Positions 28,640 to 36,612 of a stretch of 64,000 bases of DNA are shown here, in pieces. Source of the DNA: Bradyrhizobium sp. sGM-13 (GTDB lineage Bacteria > Pseudomonadota > Alphaproteobacteria > Rhizobiales > Xanthobacteraceae); the NCBI RefSeq assembly GCF_018398875.1, contig NZ_JAGWDK010000002.1, positions 124,001-188,000 on the forward strand, given 5' to 3'. A program made the translations under genes and the position numbers. Each line of letters starts with the position of its first letter. Position 1 is the stretch's first letter. The notes beneath the pieces were generated by a model. That model made no database searches, was not told the origin of the DNA, and saw only the letters and a list, made by a program, of their open reading frames with translations.

Positions 28640-29785
28640 TTACTCGGCCGCTTCCGGCCTGCGCTCCTTGCGCACCTGAAAGCGCTTCAGCAGTGAGGAT
28701 ACGGTGTCGCGGAAGCCACCATACTCCAGCTCGGAATAGGGCAGCATCGCAGCACCGGACCAGCCCTGGCTGCGCATCTCGATTGCCTTGCTCTGGGCGC
28801 GCCGGCGGACCTCGTCCCACGCCGGGTTGTCGAAGAAATCGGTAAAGGACTCCGAAAAACGGCCGTCCTTGTCGATCGAAAAGCCGGTGCAGGAAACGAT
28901 CGGCAGGCAGTACATGCCTGTCACCGGTGTGTTAATTGGCACCGGCATGAGCGGCATCACGTGCGAGCCGCGCGCATCGCCGCCTACGAAGTGCGCCTTC
29001 GCGAACGGCGAGACGATTTCTTCAGGCGCTGGGAATATCCCCTGGTTCCTCACGATCGCGACCGGATCGTCCTTGCCGGTGTACTTGCCTGCGATCGCGT
29101 GAAGACGCTGCGCCGAAACGGCGACGGCGACCTCGCCATGGGTCCGGGAAACGATGCGATCAATGCCAAAGCGCTCGTTGTCGCGGAGCAGCGCGGCAAT
29201 GTGGTAGCCGTCCGCGGGCGCGTCGAGTTCGATCAGGCTGTCGCCGGCCGTGTGGTCCATGTCGATGACATGGAAACGGAATCCCTTGATCATCGGGGGC
29301 AGCATCAGCCCGGCGCAATACATGGGATCGGCAAAGGCGAGGTAGAGCGGCAGATTGTAGGCGCCGGGGCCGCATTTGTCGGCGGCGAACACCATGAAGG
29401 ACTCCGCAGGTCTCGTGCCCGAGAGGCTGTGCTCGAAGCTGAGCTCGGCGACGCCCGGGCCGGCGCCACGGACATTTCCGGACGGTGCGTCGACGAGAAG
29501 ATCCTGGCCGGCGCCATAAAGCCCGGAGGTTTTCGCGACCGAGGTGGCCGCGAGGAACGCCTTCCAGGCAAGTTGATGCACCTCGGAGCTCCCTTCGCCC
29601 CGTGTGTGCGTCATGATGATCGCGATGTCGTCGCCGGTGTGGCAGACGAAAGCGTCGATCAGCAGGCCATCGCAGATCGCCTTCGCGACCTCGCCCTCGA
29701 CAGCCGCCATCATGCGTGTGGACGGTTTGGTGTGACCGCCGACGGAGCCTATGTCAGCCTTGATGACCGAAAGAGTGAGTCTCAT
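28640..29785 (-). CDS. bifunctional fructose-1,6-bisphosphate aldolase/phosphatase (archaeal type)
   Basis: 381 residues, matching the FBPA/P family over its whole length: MRLTLSVIKADIGSVGGH, MTHTRGEGSSEVHQLAWKAF, GLYGAGQDLLVDA, GPGAYNLPLYLAFADP and AGKYTGKDDPVAIVR. The Schiff-base Lys238 and general acid Tyr235 (YTGK spacing) and the metal GDD at 51-53 are present. The enzyme condenses DHAP and glyceraldehyde 3-phosphate and dephosphorylates the product to fructose 6-phosphate, making gluconeogenesis one-way. It is known mainly from archaea and deep-branching thermophilic bacteria. GGAGG precedes the ATG. Confidence 0.9.
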   Translation of the reverse strand: MRLTLSVIKADIGSVGGHTKPSTRMMAAVEGEVAKAICDGLLIDAFVCHTGDDIAIIMTHTRGEGSSEVHQLAWKAFLAATSVAKTSGLYGAGQDLLVDAPSGNVRGAGPGVAELSFEHSLSGTRPAESFMVFAADKCGPGAYNLPLYLAFADPMYCAGLMLPPMIKGFRFHVIDMDHTAGDSLIELDAPADGYHIAALLRDNERFGIDRIVSRTHGEVAVAVSAQRLHAIAGKYTGKDDPVAIVRNQGIFPAPEEIVSPFAKAHFVGGDARGSHVMPLMPVPINTPVTGMYCLPIVSCTGFSIDKDGRFSESFTDFFDNPAWDEVRRRAQSKAIEMRSQGWSGAAMLPYSELEYGGFRDTVSSLLKRFQVRKERRPEAAE

Positions 29786-29993
29786 GAGCGTTTCCTCCGA
29801 CCAGCGCAGCGCAACGCCTCGGCGTCTGCGCTTGCTGCGCCGGGGCGACGGCGCTGCTCATTTCCGCGAACCAGAACGTCTGAGGTTCCTTTAGGTTCCG
29901 GTAAACCTTCTCGAAAAGCTCAGGCTCATTCCGGTAGCCGGGATCATGATCACCGTAATGATCATGCCAGAAGTGATAGGATAATCGGTTCAT
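29754..29993 (-). CDS. possible small protein upstream of aldolase/phosphatase
   Basis: 79 residues, beginning MNRLSYHFWHDHYGDHDPGY. The first half has a balanced, protein-like composition; the last 11 codons overlap the aldolase/phosphatase start in another frame. Its Met coincides with the broken end of the nitronate monooxygenase fragment, so the frame may be a chance product of the rearrangement. Unrecognised. Confidence 0.3.
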   Translation of the reverse strand: MNRLSYHFWHDHYGDHDPGYRNEPELFEKVYRNLKEPQTFWFAEMSSAVAPAQQAQTPRRCAALVGGNAHETHSFGHQG

Positions 29994-30072
29994 GCCGCCC
30001 TGGAATCGGGTGCTCGGCGCCGACGAGTTCGGTGAATCGCGTATTGCTCACGTCTGCCCTCTAATTTCCCGG
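29991..30072 (-). pseudogene. 5' fragment of a nitronate monooxygenase gene with its leader
   Basis: The bases match 27137-27221, the start of the intact gene, including the ribosome site (AGAGGGCAG) and 20 bases upstream of it. The reading [19 protein letters not shown] then loses two bases and diverges after GGCATG. Only about 18 codons remain. Confidence 0.7.
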
Positions 30073-30269
30073 TACAATTCATTTCCGCGGAGGGTCTGGA
30101 TTCACGCAAGTACCATACCCGAACGGGTGTAACCGATATCGTGTCTATCGCCCGAACGTCTGCGATCCGAATTGACGACTCGGCTTTTGGCTTGCCGAGG
30201 TGACATTCTCTCTTGAGTGCGGGAGGCGTCCGTCCGGTCGGCGCGAAACAATTCGGTAGGGCAACAGTC

Positions 30270-31460
30270 ATGAATCATCGGAGTGTACCGGACCCTGTTC
30301 ATCACGTTCCCCTCGACCGCAAGGCTCAGCTCGGAAACGATCTGCCAGGCTCGTGGTGGCTGTCCGAGCATTCATGGCCACGCTTCCTGACCCACACGGG
30401 AGACAACAGCGCCGGCAATGGCGGCAAAGGTCATTTTGCCGGGAGCCTGATCCATAGCAGCTACGCTGGTTTCGAGCCACTCAACGTGGCATGGCCGGGC
30501 GTCCATGCGCCAGCCCTCGCCAATCAGACGAGCATCGCCTATTTTGATCAGTCCGCAAGCCAGATCGCGGGAGTTGGCGGTGATGGCGGCAATTGGAACG
30601 CCGCATCGGGCGGAAGCGTCGGCGCGCTCGGGCCTGCCGGCCCTGGCGTGATCGCCACCGGTGACAACAGTGCCGGAAATGGTGGCGATGGCTACTTCTC
30701 CGGAGCAATGGTGCATGCTCCTGTCGCGGTCTATAACCCGATCAATATGGCGGTGGCGGGTGCCCATGCGACGGCCGACGCCCATCAGACGAACAACGTG
30801 GAGTTCGATCAATCCGCGACCCAGATCGCGGGAGTTGGCGGCGATGGTGGCAACGGAAATGCCGCATCGGGTGGAAATGTCAGTGCGGTCGGGTCTACCG
30901 GCTCCGACGCGCTCGGTACCGGCGACAACAACGCCGGAAACGGTGGCGACGGATACGCCTACGGGGGCATGGTTCACGCGACTTTTGCGCTCTACTATCC
31001 GATCAACATCGCGGTGGCGGGATACAATTCCACCGCCAACGCCGAACAGACAAACAATGTGGTGTTCGATCAATCCGCTTTTCAGATGGCTGGCGTGGGG
31101 GGTGATGGCGGGAACGGTAATCACGCGGTTGGCGGAACTGCAGACATCTTCTCTTCCATCTTCGAATTAATCGGCTCTGACGTAATAGCGACCGGCAACA
31201 ACAGCGCCGGCAACGGCGGCAACGGCCATTTCTCGGGAAGCATGGTCGACATCGACGTTGCGATCTACGCCCCGATCAACATTGCGGTCGCCGGCTACAG
31301 TTCAACAGCCGAGGCTCATCAGAGCAACAATGTCGTGTTCGACCAGAGCGTGATCCAGATTGCCGGAATCGGTGGCGACGGCGGCCACGGCAATGCTGCG
31401 CTTGGCGGCGATTTCGCCATGCATCTGTTGTCGGACCTTCACCTGCTGGATCATGCCTAG
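30270..31460 (+). CDS. Gly/Asn-rich four-repeat protein, probable type I secretion substrate
   Basis: 396 residues from ATG 30270 (the frame is open from 30213). After a 40-residue lead there are four imperfect repeats of about 87 residues, beginning near 43, 130, 217 and 308. Each starts TG(D/N)NSAGNGGDG, runs through a PINIAVAG segment and FDQSA, and ends with QIAGVGGDGGNGNAASGG. There is no Sec signal peptide, and it has almost no cysteine and much Gly, Asn, Ala. Repeats of this kind suggest a stacked beta structure. A similar single-repeat protein and an ABC exporter/HlyD pair follow, so export by that machine is the best inference. No homologue recognised. Confidence 0.8.
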   Translation: MNHRSVPDPVHHVPLDRKAQLGNDLPGSWWLSEHSWPRFLTHTGDNSAGNGGKGHFAGSLIHSSYAGFEPLNVAWPGVHAPALANQTSIAYFDQSASQIAGVGGDGGNWNAASGGSVGALGPAGPGVIATGDNSAGNGGDGYFSGAMVHAPVAVYNPINMAVAGAHATADAHQTNNVEFDQSATQIAGVGGDGGNGNAASGGNVSAVGSTGSDALGTGDNNAGNGGDGYAYGGMVHATFALYYPINIAVAGYNSTANAEQTNNVVFDQSAFQMAGVGGDGGNGNHAVGGTADIFSSIFELIGSDVIATGNNSAGNGGNGHFSGSMVDIDVAIYAPINIAVAGYSSTAEAHQSNNVVFDQSVIQIAGIGGDGGHGNAALGGDFAMHLLSDLHLLDHA

Positions 31461-31730
31461 AGCCTTTTCGGTTTCGACAGAATCGAAACGCGATTCCAGG
31501 TTTTGATTTGACGCGTCTTCCTGGCGCGAACCTCTTCGCTTCACTCGAAACCGCTCGAGCAGCACTGGAGCTGCCCAGATCTCGGCGGCGCGACGGTAGC
31601 ATTTCGGGCGTACACCGTTGCCACTGGGTGGCATCAGCTTTGGCGGCTAGACCGCTCCGGTGTCCAAATCCAAGATCATTGCTGTCCACATTGGGACGCA
31701 CAGTGCACAAACCAAGTCAGGGAGTCTCAC

Positions 31731-32252
31731 ATGGCAAAGGCATCATTTCCTTCCGACACGATCGTGTTCAAGGCATCGACCGGCGGCAACAGCGCAGGGA
31801 ACGGTGGAGACGGTTACAACGAGGGTAATATCATCAGCAACCCGAGCATCCACTTCAACCCGACCAACAAGGCCGAAGGCGCCGACGTCCACGTCAAGAA
31901 CGGCGATGACGTCTATCAGAAGGCATACTGGGACGCCGGGGGCGCGAATGCGAAGGCGGAGAAGCATTCCAAGGCAGAGGGCGGCAAGGCCGTCTCGAAT
32001 GGCGACCAGAAATCCGACAGCGGCCATAACAAGTCCGACGTGCATGCCAACACGAAGGCCTATCAGGACAATTGGCTCGCTGCGGACCAGAGTCAGACCG
32101 TGATGGCCGGCGTCGGCGGCGATGGCGGAAACAACAACAAGGCCGAAGGCGGAGATATCTACTTCAAGGCCAGCATCGAATCCGCGAACCTGAACGACGT
32201 GCTCAACGATTCCAAGTACTTCCATATCGACGATTCAGGCATGTTCAACTGA
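31731..32252 (+). CDS. single-repeat Gly/Asn/Lys-rich protein, probable type I secretion substrate
   Basis: 173 residues, no signal peptide; GGGAG precedes the ATG. It carries one split copy of the same repeat: STGGNSAGNGGDGYNEGN near residue 16, and MAGVGGDGGNNNKAEGGD near 125. Between them is a hydrophilic, Lys/Asp/Asn-rich insert (KAEKHSKAEGGKAVSNGDQK). The C-terminus (SKYFHIDDSGMFN) is short and mixed acidic/aromatic, which would suit a C-terminal secretion signal, though this is not proven. It lies 270 bp after the four-repeat gene and 112 bp before the exporter gene. Confidence 0.75.
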   Translation: MAKASFPSDTIVFKASTGGNSAGNGGDGYNEGNIISNPSIHFNPTNKAEGADVHVKNGDDVYQKAYWDAGGANAKAEKHSKAEGGKAVSNGDQKSDSGHNKSDVHANTKAYQDNWLAADQSQTVMAGVGGDGGNNNKAEGGDIYFKASIESANLNDVLNDSKYFHIDDSGMFN

Positions 32253-32364
32253 GCAATGCCTGTGTGGGGTGAGACCGGCGGCGCAATGCCGCCGGTTCTC
32301 AATTCGTCGCGGAGTCGACGAGGAATGGGCGGAAGGTTCGGACTTCAAATCTGGCGGGACCGCA

Positions 32365-34098
32365 ATGCTGATGCCACCGCTCCGGCTGCAGACGATGTCA
32401 CCACCGCGGACGCCGTTGAAGTCGGCGTTGCGGGCCTGCGCGGGGTCGTTCGGACTCGTTTTCGCGTATAGCTGCAGCTACAATCTCCTTCTTCTCGCGC
32501 CTTCCATCTATCTGCTTCAGATCTATGATCGCGTGTTGTCGAGCCGCAGCGGCGATACGCTCCTGATGTTGACGCTCATCGTCGCGTTTACCGTCGTGGT
32601 CGGCGGGGTGCTTGATGCGCTGCGCCGCGCCGCATTGGGCCGGATGGGCGAGTGGCTTGAAGAAGAACTCCATCCGGCAGCGCTCTCCGCATGCCTCAAA
32701 TGCGCCCATGCTGATCGGGCGCGGGCATCGGATGCCTATCGCGATCTTGCGGTGCTGCGTCAGTTCGCCCAGTCCGGAGCCTGCTCGACTCTGTTTGACG
32801 CGCTCTGGACGCCGCTCTTCCTCGGGGTTCTCTTCCTCGTGCATCCCTTGCTCGGCGTGATAGGTGTGCTCAGCGTGCTCTTCCTGCTTGGGCTCGGGCT
32901 TGCCGAAGACTGGTTCACGGAAGCACCGCGGGCGCGGTCGGCTGCCGCGGCGACGAGGAGCCAGGGATGGTTCGGCATGGCCGTCGGAAACCTCCACGTG
33001 ATCAGGGCTATGGGAATGCTCGACGGCACCGCGCGCCTGATCCGCCAGACTGCGCAGGATGCCAGGAGCGAGCAAGAGGTGGTCCAGCGCCGCCATGAAA
33101 CCATCATGCTGATTTCCAAACCCGCGCGGGCGCTGGCGCAGGTCCTGATCATGGGTACTGCCGCCTGGCTCGTCCTGGAGCAAAGCCGAAGTCCCGGCAT
33201 CATCTTTGCCACGACGCTTTTGTTCGGACGCGCTCTCGCGCCCGTTGAAGGGGCGGTTGCAGGCTGGAAGGCATTCGCGATGGCCTTGGCCGCCTACCGC
33301 CGGCTCAACGACGTCATGTCCGCCGTCACCACGGTTGCGAACGTCAGCGACCTGCCGGAGAGGCCGAAGGGCAATCTCATTGTCAACAATGTTGGCGTCG
33401 CCGTCTCAGGATCGGACTGTTGGATGCTGAAGGACGTCTCATTCAGTCTCGCACCCGGTGAATGCCTGGGCATCATTGGTCCATCTGGCTCCGGCAAATC
33501 CACGCTCGGCAGGATCATCACCGGAATCTCCGTGCCGACGGCAGGTTCGGTCCTGCTCGACGGCATCGATATTCTAGCCCTGCACGATTCGCGCGGCGGC
33601 GGGCGCCTCGGATATCTCCCGCAGGATATCGATCTGGTCGGAGAAACAGTAAAGGACATCATTGCACGGCTGGACGACGCCGATCTGCAGAAGATCACTG
33701 AGGCAGCGAAGCTGGCCGGCCTTCATGAGACGATCATTCGTCTCCCGCAGGCATACGATACAGTCGTCAATGGCGCAGCGGCCAACCTCCCACGTGGATT
33801 TCGCCAGCGCCTCGGCCTTGCACGGGCGTTTTTTGGCGACCCGCACCTCGTGGTCCTCGACGAGCCGAACTCCAGCCTGGACAGTCTCGGCGAGCGCATG
33901 CTCTTCGACGCCATCGAACGCATGAAGGCGGCCAATACAACGGTGATCATCATCACCCACCGGATCGGGATCCTCGGCGCAACGAACAAGCTCGCCATCA
34001 TGCAGGGCGGCGCGATCAGCGCATTCGGTGAGAGCAGGGAAATTTTCGAACGGTGTTTGGCAAGGCCTCAAGTTACTGCGCGTGAACCTGTCTCATGA
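32365..34098 (+). CDS. type I secretion ABC exporter (PrtD/HlyB-like) with altered signature motif
   Basis: About 577 residues from ATG 32365 (the frame is open from 32269). A six-helix membrane domain (about 25-310) is followed by an ATPase with Walker A GPSGSGKST (about 372-380), Q loop in YLPQDIDL, Walker B HLVVLDEPNSSLD (about 494-506) and H loop IITHR. The signature LSGGQ is replaced by LPRGF at about 475-479. There is no peptidase C39 domain, so cargo would be leaderless with a C-terminal signal. The last codon overlaps the adaptor start (ATGA). It probably exports the two repeat proteins encoded just upstream; an outer-membrane TolC partner is not in the window. Confidence 0.9.
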   Translation: MLMPPLRLQTMSPPRTPLKSALRACAGSFGLVFAYSCSYNLLLLAPSIYLLQIYDRVLSSRSGDTLLMLTLIVAFTVVVGGVLDALRRAALGRMGEWLEEELHPAALSACLKCAHADRARASDAYRDLAVLRQFAQSGACSTLFDALWTPLFLGVLFLVHPLLGVIGVLSVLFLLGLGLAEDWFTEAPRARSAAAATRSQGWFGMAVGNLHVIRAMGMLDGTARLIRQTAQDARSEQEVVQRRHETIMLISKPARALAQVLIMGTAAWLVLEQSRSPGIIFATTLLFGRALAPVEGAVAGWKAFAMALAAYRRLNDVMSAVTTVANVSDLPERPKGNLIVNNVGVAVSGSDCWMLKDVSFSLAPGECLGIIGPSGSGKSTLGRIITGISVPTAGSVLLDGIDILALHDSRGGGRLGYLPQDIDLVGETVKDIIARLDDADLQKITEAAKLAGLHETIIRLPQAYDTVVNGAAANLPRGFRQRLGLARAFFGDPHLVVLDEPNSSLDSLGERMLFDAIERMKAANTTVIIITHRIGILGATNKLAIMQGGAISAFGESREIFERCLARPQVTAREPVS

Positions 34099-35603
34099 AG
34101 ATTTCATTCACTCACGTCGATGTTCGGGAGATTCCACGCTGGCTGAGATCGGCGGCGCTGGCGCTGCGCGACCGGCTGCGCGGTGTCACCTGGATCCGCA
34201 TCAAACGTCTTCACCGTCTCTTTGCCCGAAGAGGATGGCCTCGTCTAAAGATTGCATTCGCTCACGTAGAGATCTGGGACGTTCCACGGTGGCTGAGGTC
34301 GGCGCCGCCGGCGCTCCGCGAGCGGCTGCGCGGTGTCACCTGGACAGGAAATCTCCTGGTTTTCGGCTTCGTCATCGGTCTCGGTACCTGGTCGACCTAT
34401 GCACCCCTCGAGAGCGCCGCGATTGCTGTCGGCACCGTCGAGTCCGAGTCGAGCCGCAAGACGATTCAGCACCTTGAGGGCGGCATCATCAGGGAAATTC
34501 TGGTCGCGGACGGTGACGTTGTCCGTGCTGGACAAACGCTGATCTCGTTGGAGGACACCAAGGCCCGTGCCGAAGCCCAGAGCCTGCAAGGCCAGTTGTG
34601 GGAGGCGACGGCGCGAGAGGCACGGCTGCAGGCGGAACAGCGCGGAGACGAGCGGGTATCATTTCCGGCCAGGTTGGAGATGGCGCAGATGGCGAGTCCA
34701 TCAGTCGCGGATGTCCTTGCGGGTCAGCAAGCCATCTTCGAAACGCGCCGGCAGGTCTTTCAATCGCAAGCGGCCGTAAATCGGGAGAAGCGGTCGCAGG
34801 TGGAAAAGGAGATCGAGGGCCTCAGGGCGCAGGAAAGCGCGGCCGCAAGGCGCATCGACATCGTCCGCGAGGAAGCGGCAACGGTGGCCACGCTCGTCAG
34901 CAAGGGGCTTGAGCGGCGCCCGCGGCTTCTGAACCTCGAGCGAGAGATAGCTGACATCGAAGGACGGCGGGGAGAGATTGTCGCGCAGATATCGCGCGCG
35001 GGGCAGGTCATCAACGAATCCGAGGCTGTTCTCCTCAAACTGGAGCATGATCGTCAAAACGAGATCGCGCAGTCGCTGCGCGAGGTACAGAACCAGATCT
35101 TTCAGATATGGGAACGATTGCGGGCGGCCGACGACCAACTCTCGCGAACGACGGTCAAGGCGCCCGAGGACGGCGTGGTAACGGACCTGAAGATCCATAC
35201 GCCAGGCGGCGTTATCGGCGCCGGGGCACCTCTCATGGATCTGGTTCCCCGGCAGGATCGGCTCATCGTGATTGCGCGCGTCAGGCCCGAAGACATCGAT
35301 GTGGTCCGTCCCGGACTGAGCGCCGAAGTGAATCTCCTGCCCTACAATCAGCGCCGCATGCCACGTCTCCATGGGACTGTGACGCACGTTTCTGCCGACC
35401 GTCTAGTCGATAAGCGCACTGATCAGCCGTACTACGCAGCGAAGATTCGAGTTCAGGATCTGGTCGGCGCCGGGATCGATAATGTCCAGATTGTTCCGGG
35501 AATGCCGGCCCAGGTGTTCATCAAGACGGGTCGCGGCACCGTGGCGCTCTACGCTCTCAGCCCTCTGCTCGACAGCTTCCACGGCGCGTTCCGCGAGGAT
35601 TAA
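34095..35603 (+). CDS. HlyD-family type I secretion adaptor with duplicated N-terminus
   Basis: 502 residues. The single membrane segment (LLVFGFVIGLGTWSTYAPL) lies at about 87-105, followed by lipoyl halves (GGIIREILVADGDVVRAGQ and APEDGVVTDLKIHTPGG) and a long coiled coil (about 135-330). This is the PrtE/HlyD layout that bridges exporter and outer-membrane channel. The cytoplasmic N-terminus is unusually long because residues 2-33 are repeated at 52-83 (22 of 32 identical, PRWLRSA...LRGVTW). It is coupled to the exporter gene by ATGA overlap. Confidence 0.92.
   Translation: MKISFTHVDVREIPRWLRSAALALRDRLRGVTWIRIKRLHRLFARRGWPRLKIAFAHVEIWDVPRWLRSAPPALRERLRGVTWTGNLLVFGFVIGLGTWSTYAPLESAAIAVGTVESESSRKTIQHLEGGIIREILVADGDVVRAGQTLISLEDTKARAEAQSLQGQLWEATAREARLQAEQRGDERVSFPARLEMAQMASPSVADVLAGQQAIFETRRQVFQSQAAVNREKRSQVEKEIEGLRAQESAAARRIDIVREEAATVATLVSKGLERRPRLLNLEREIADIEGRRGEIVAQISRAGQVINESEAVLLKLEHDRQNEIAQSLREVQNQIFQIWERLRAADDQLSRTTVKAPEDGVVTDLKIHTPGGVIGAGAPLMDLVPRQDRLIVIARVRPEDIDVVRPGLSAEVNLLPYNQRRMPRLHGTVTHVSADRLVDKRTDQPYYAAKIRVQDLVGAGIDNVQIVPGMPAQVFIKTGRGTVALYALSPLLDSFHGAFRED
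34098..34343 (+). repeat. tandem duplication inside the HlyD gene (34098-34193 and 34248-34343)
   Basis: Two 96-base in-frame copies 150 bases apart, nearly identical at their 3' ends (GGCTGCGCGGTGTCACCTGG in both). The duplication preserves the frame and adds 50 residues before the membrane segment. Confidence 0.85.
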
Positions 35604-35661
35604 GCTTGCGACCCGACCGGCGACCTCGGGCAGCTCTCAAGATGATCGCATGCGTGAGGGG

Positions 35662-36474
35662 CTAGGCATGACCGTTGGCTCGCCGGCTCCAGCGAACGAC
35701 CGCCTCGGTGCGGTTATGCGCGGAGCATTTTCGCATGATACGTTGAATATGCATTTTTACGGTATTTTCCGACAGGTTGAGCCTGACGGCAATCAACTTG
35801 TTCGGAAGGCCAAGCTGCAGCGCCTCGAGCACATGTTGTTCGCGCGGCGTAAGGTCGACCATCGCCTTCTCCGGCACAATCCTGGTGGCGCCGTTGCCCT
35901 CGTTAGTTCCGAATAGCTCGGACGTATCTGGGCATCCCGATATCGTCTTGTGGCTTGTCCCTCCATTTTGCCCAACGATCGGTAACGGTCGGTAGACCCC
36001 ACCGGCAAGGACCAGGCGTAATCCGGCAATAGCGAGTTCGACCGGGATCGATGTCGGAAAGAAGCCGCGCACTCCACGTTGCATTGCGGCCGAAGCCGTC
36101 GCATCGTCGTCGCGGTTTGACAACACAGCAACGGACGCTTTCGGGCAGGTTTCTGCAAGGAGGGCGAGGCTCTCCTCGATCGAGGGATCAGTGATCTGCT
36201 TGTGCCCGATATTCAGCGCAATCAAGCGGATGTCTCTACCGGATAGCCAGTTCAGGCCACTGGTCGTTGCCATCTCGACGATCTCGAATCCAGTGAGTTC
36301 TCTTTTGAGAATATTGAGGATGCATGTACGCGCCAGTACATGTTGCTCGATGATTACGAGCACCGGCGAGTTTTGTGATACCGAGGCTAGTTCCGCGGAA
36401 TTAGAAAAATCGTCCATGATGTCCCCGAAGTCAGAGATTAGCTGTCTCCACAAGTTTTGATTTCCATTTTCCAT
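35662..36474 (-). CDS. LuxR/FixJ-type regulator with degenerate receiver domain
   Basis: About 270 residues; the start is uncertain (GTG 36492, ATG 36474, or ATG 36417, the last with GGGGAC closely upstream). The C-terminal domain is a clear LuxR helix-turn-helix (LTPREQHVLEALQLGLPNKL...NLSENTVKMHIQRIM). The N-terminal part has receiver-like strands (PVLVIIEQHVLARTCILNIL), but the phospho-acceptor position reads IRLIALNIG, without Asp, so control by phosphorylation is unlikely. Such receivers occur in CsgD/VpsT-like regulators of surface matrix genes. It is convergent with the secretion genes and may regulate them; that link is inferred. Confidence 0.82.
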   Translation of the reverse strand: MENGNQNLWRQLISDFGDIMDDFSNSAELASVSQNSPVLVIIEQHVLARTCILNILKRELTGFEIVEMATTSGLNWLSGRDIRLIALNIGHKQITDPSIEESLALLAETCPKASVAVLSNRDDDATASAAMQRGVRGFFPTSIPVELAIAGLRLVLAGGVYRPLPIVGQNGGTSHKTISGCPDTSELFGTNEGNGATRIVPEKAMVDLTPREQHVLEALQLGLPNKLIAVRLNLSENTVKMHIQRIMRKCSAHNRTEAVVRWSRRANGHA

Positions 36475-36612
36475 GGAGCAAATCTGCCCCACACACTCTG
36501 CAGCGAATTGCTGCTGATCGCGACGTTGCTTCCGAGCTTCGAGTTCGTTCGCAACGTCGTCACGGACCTTCTGGTCCGTCGCAATAGATCTTCAGCGGTC
36601 TTATTATTCCGG

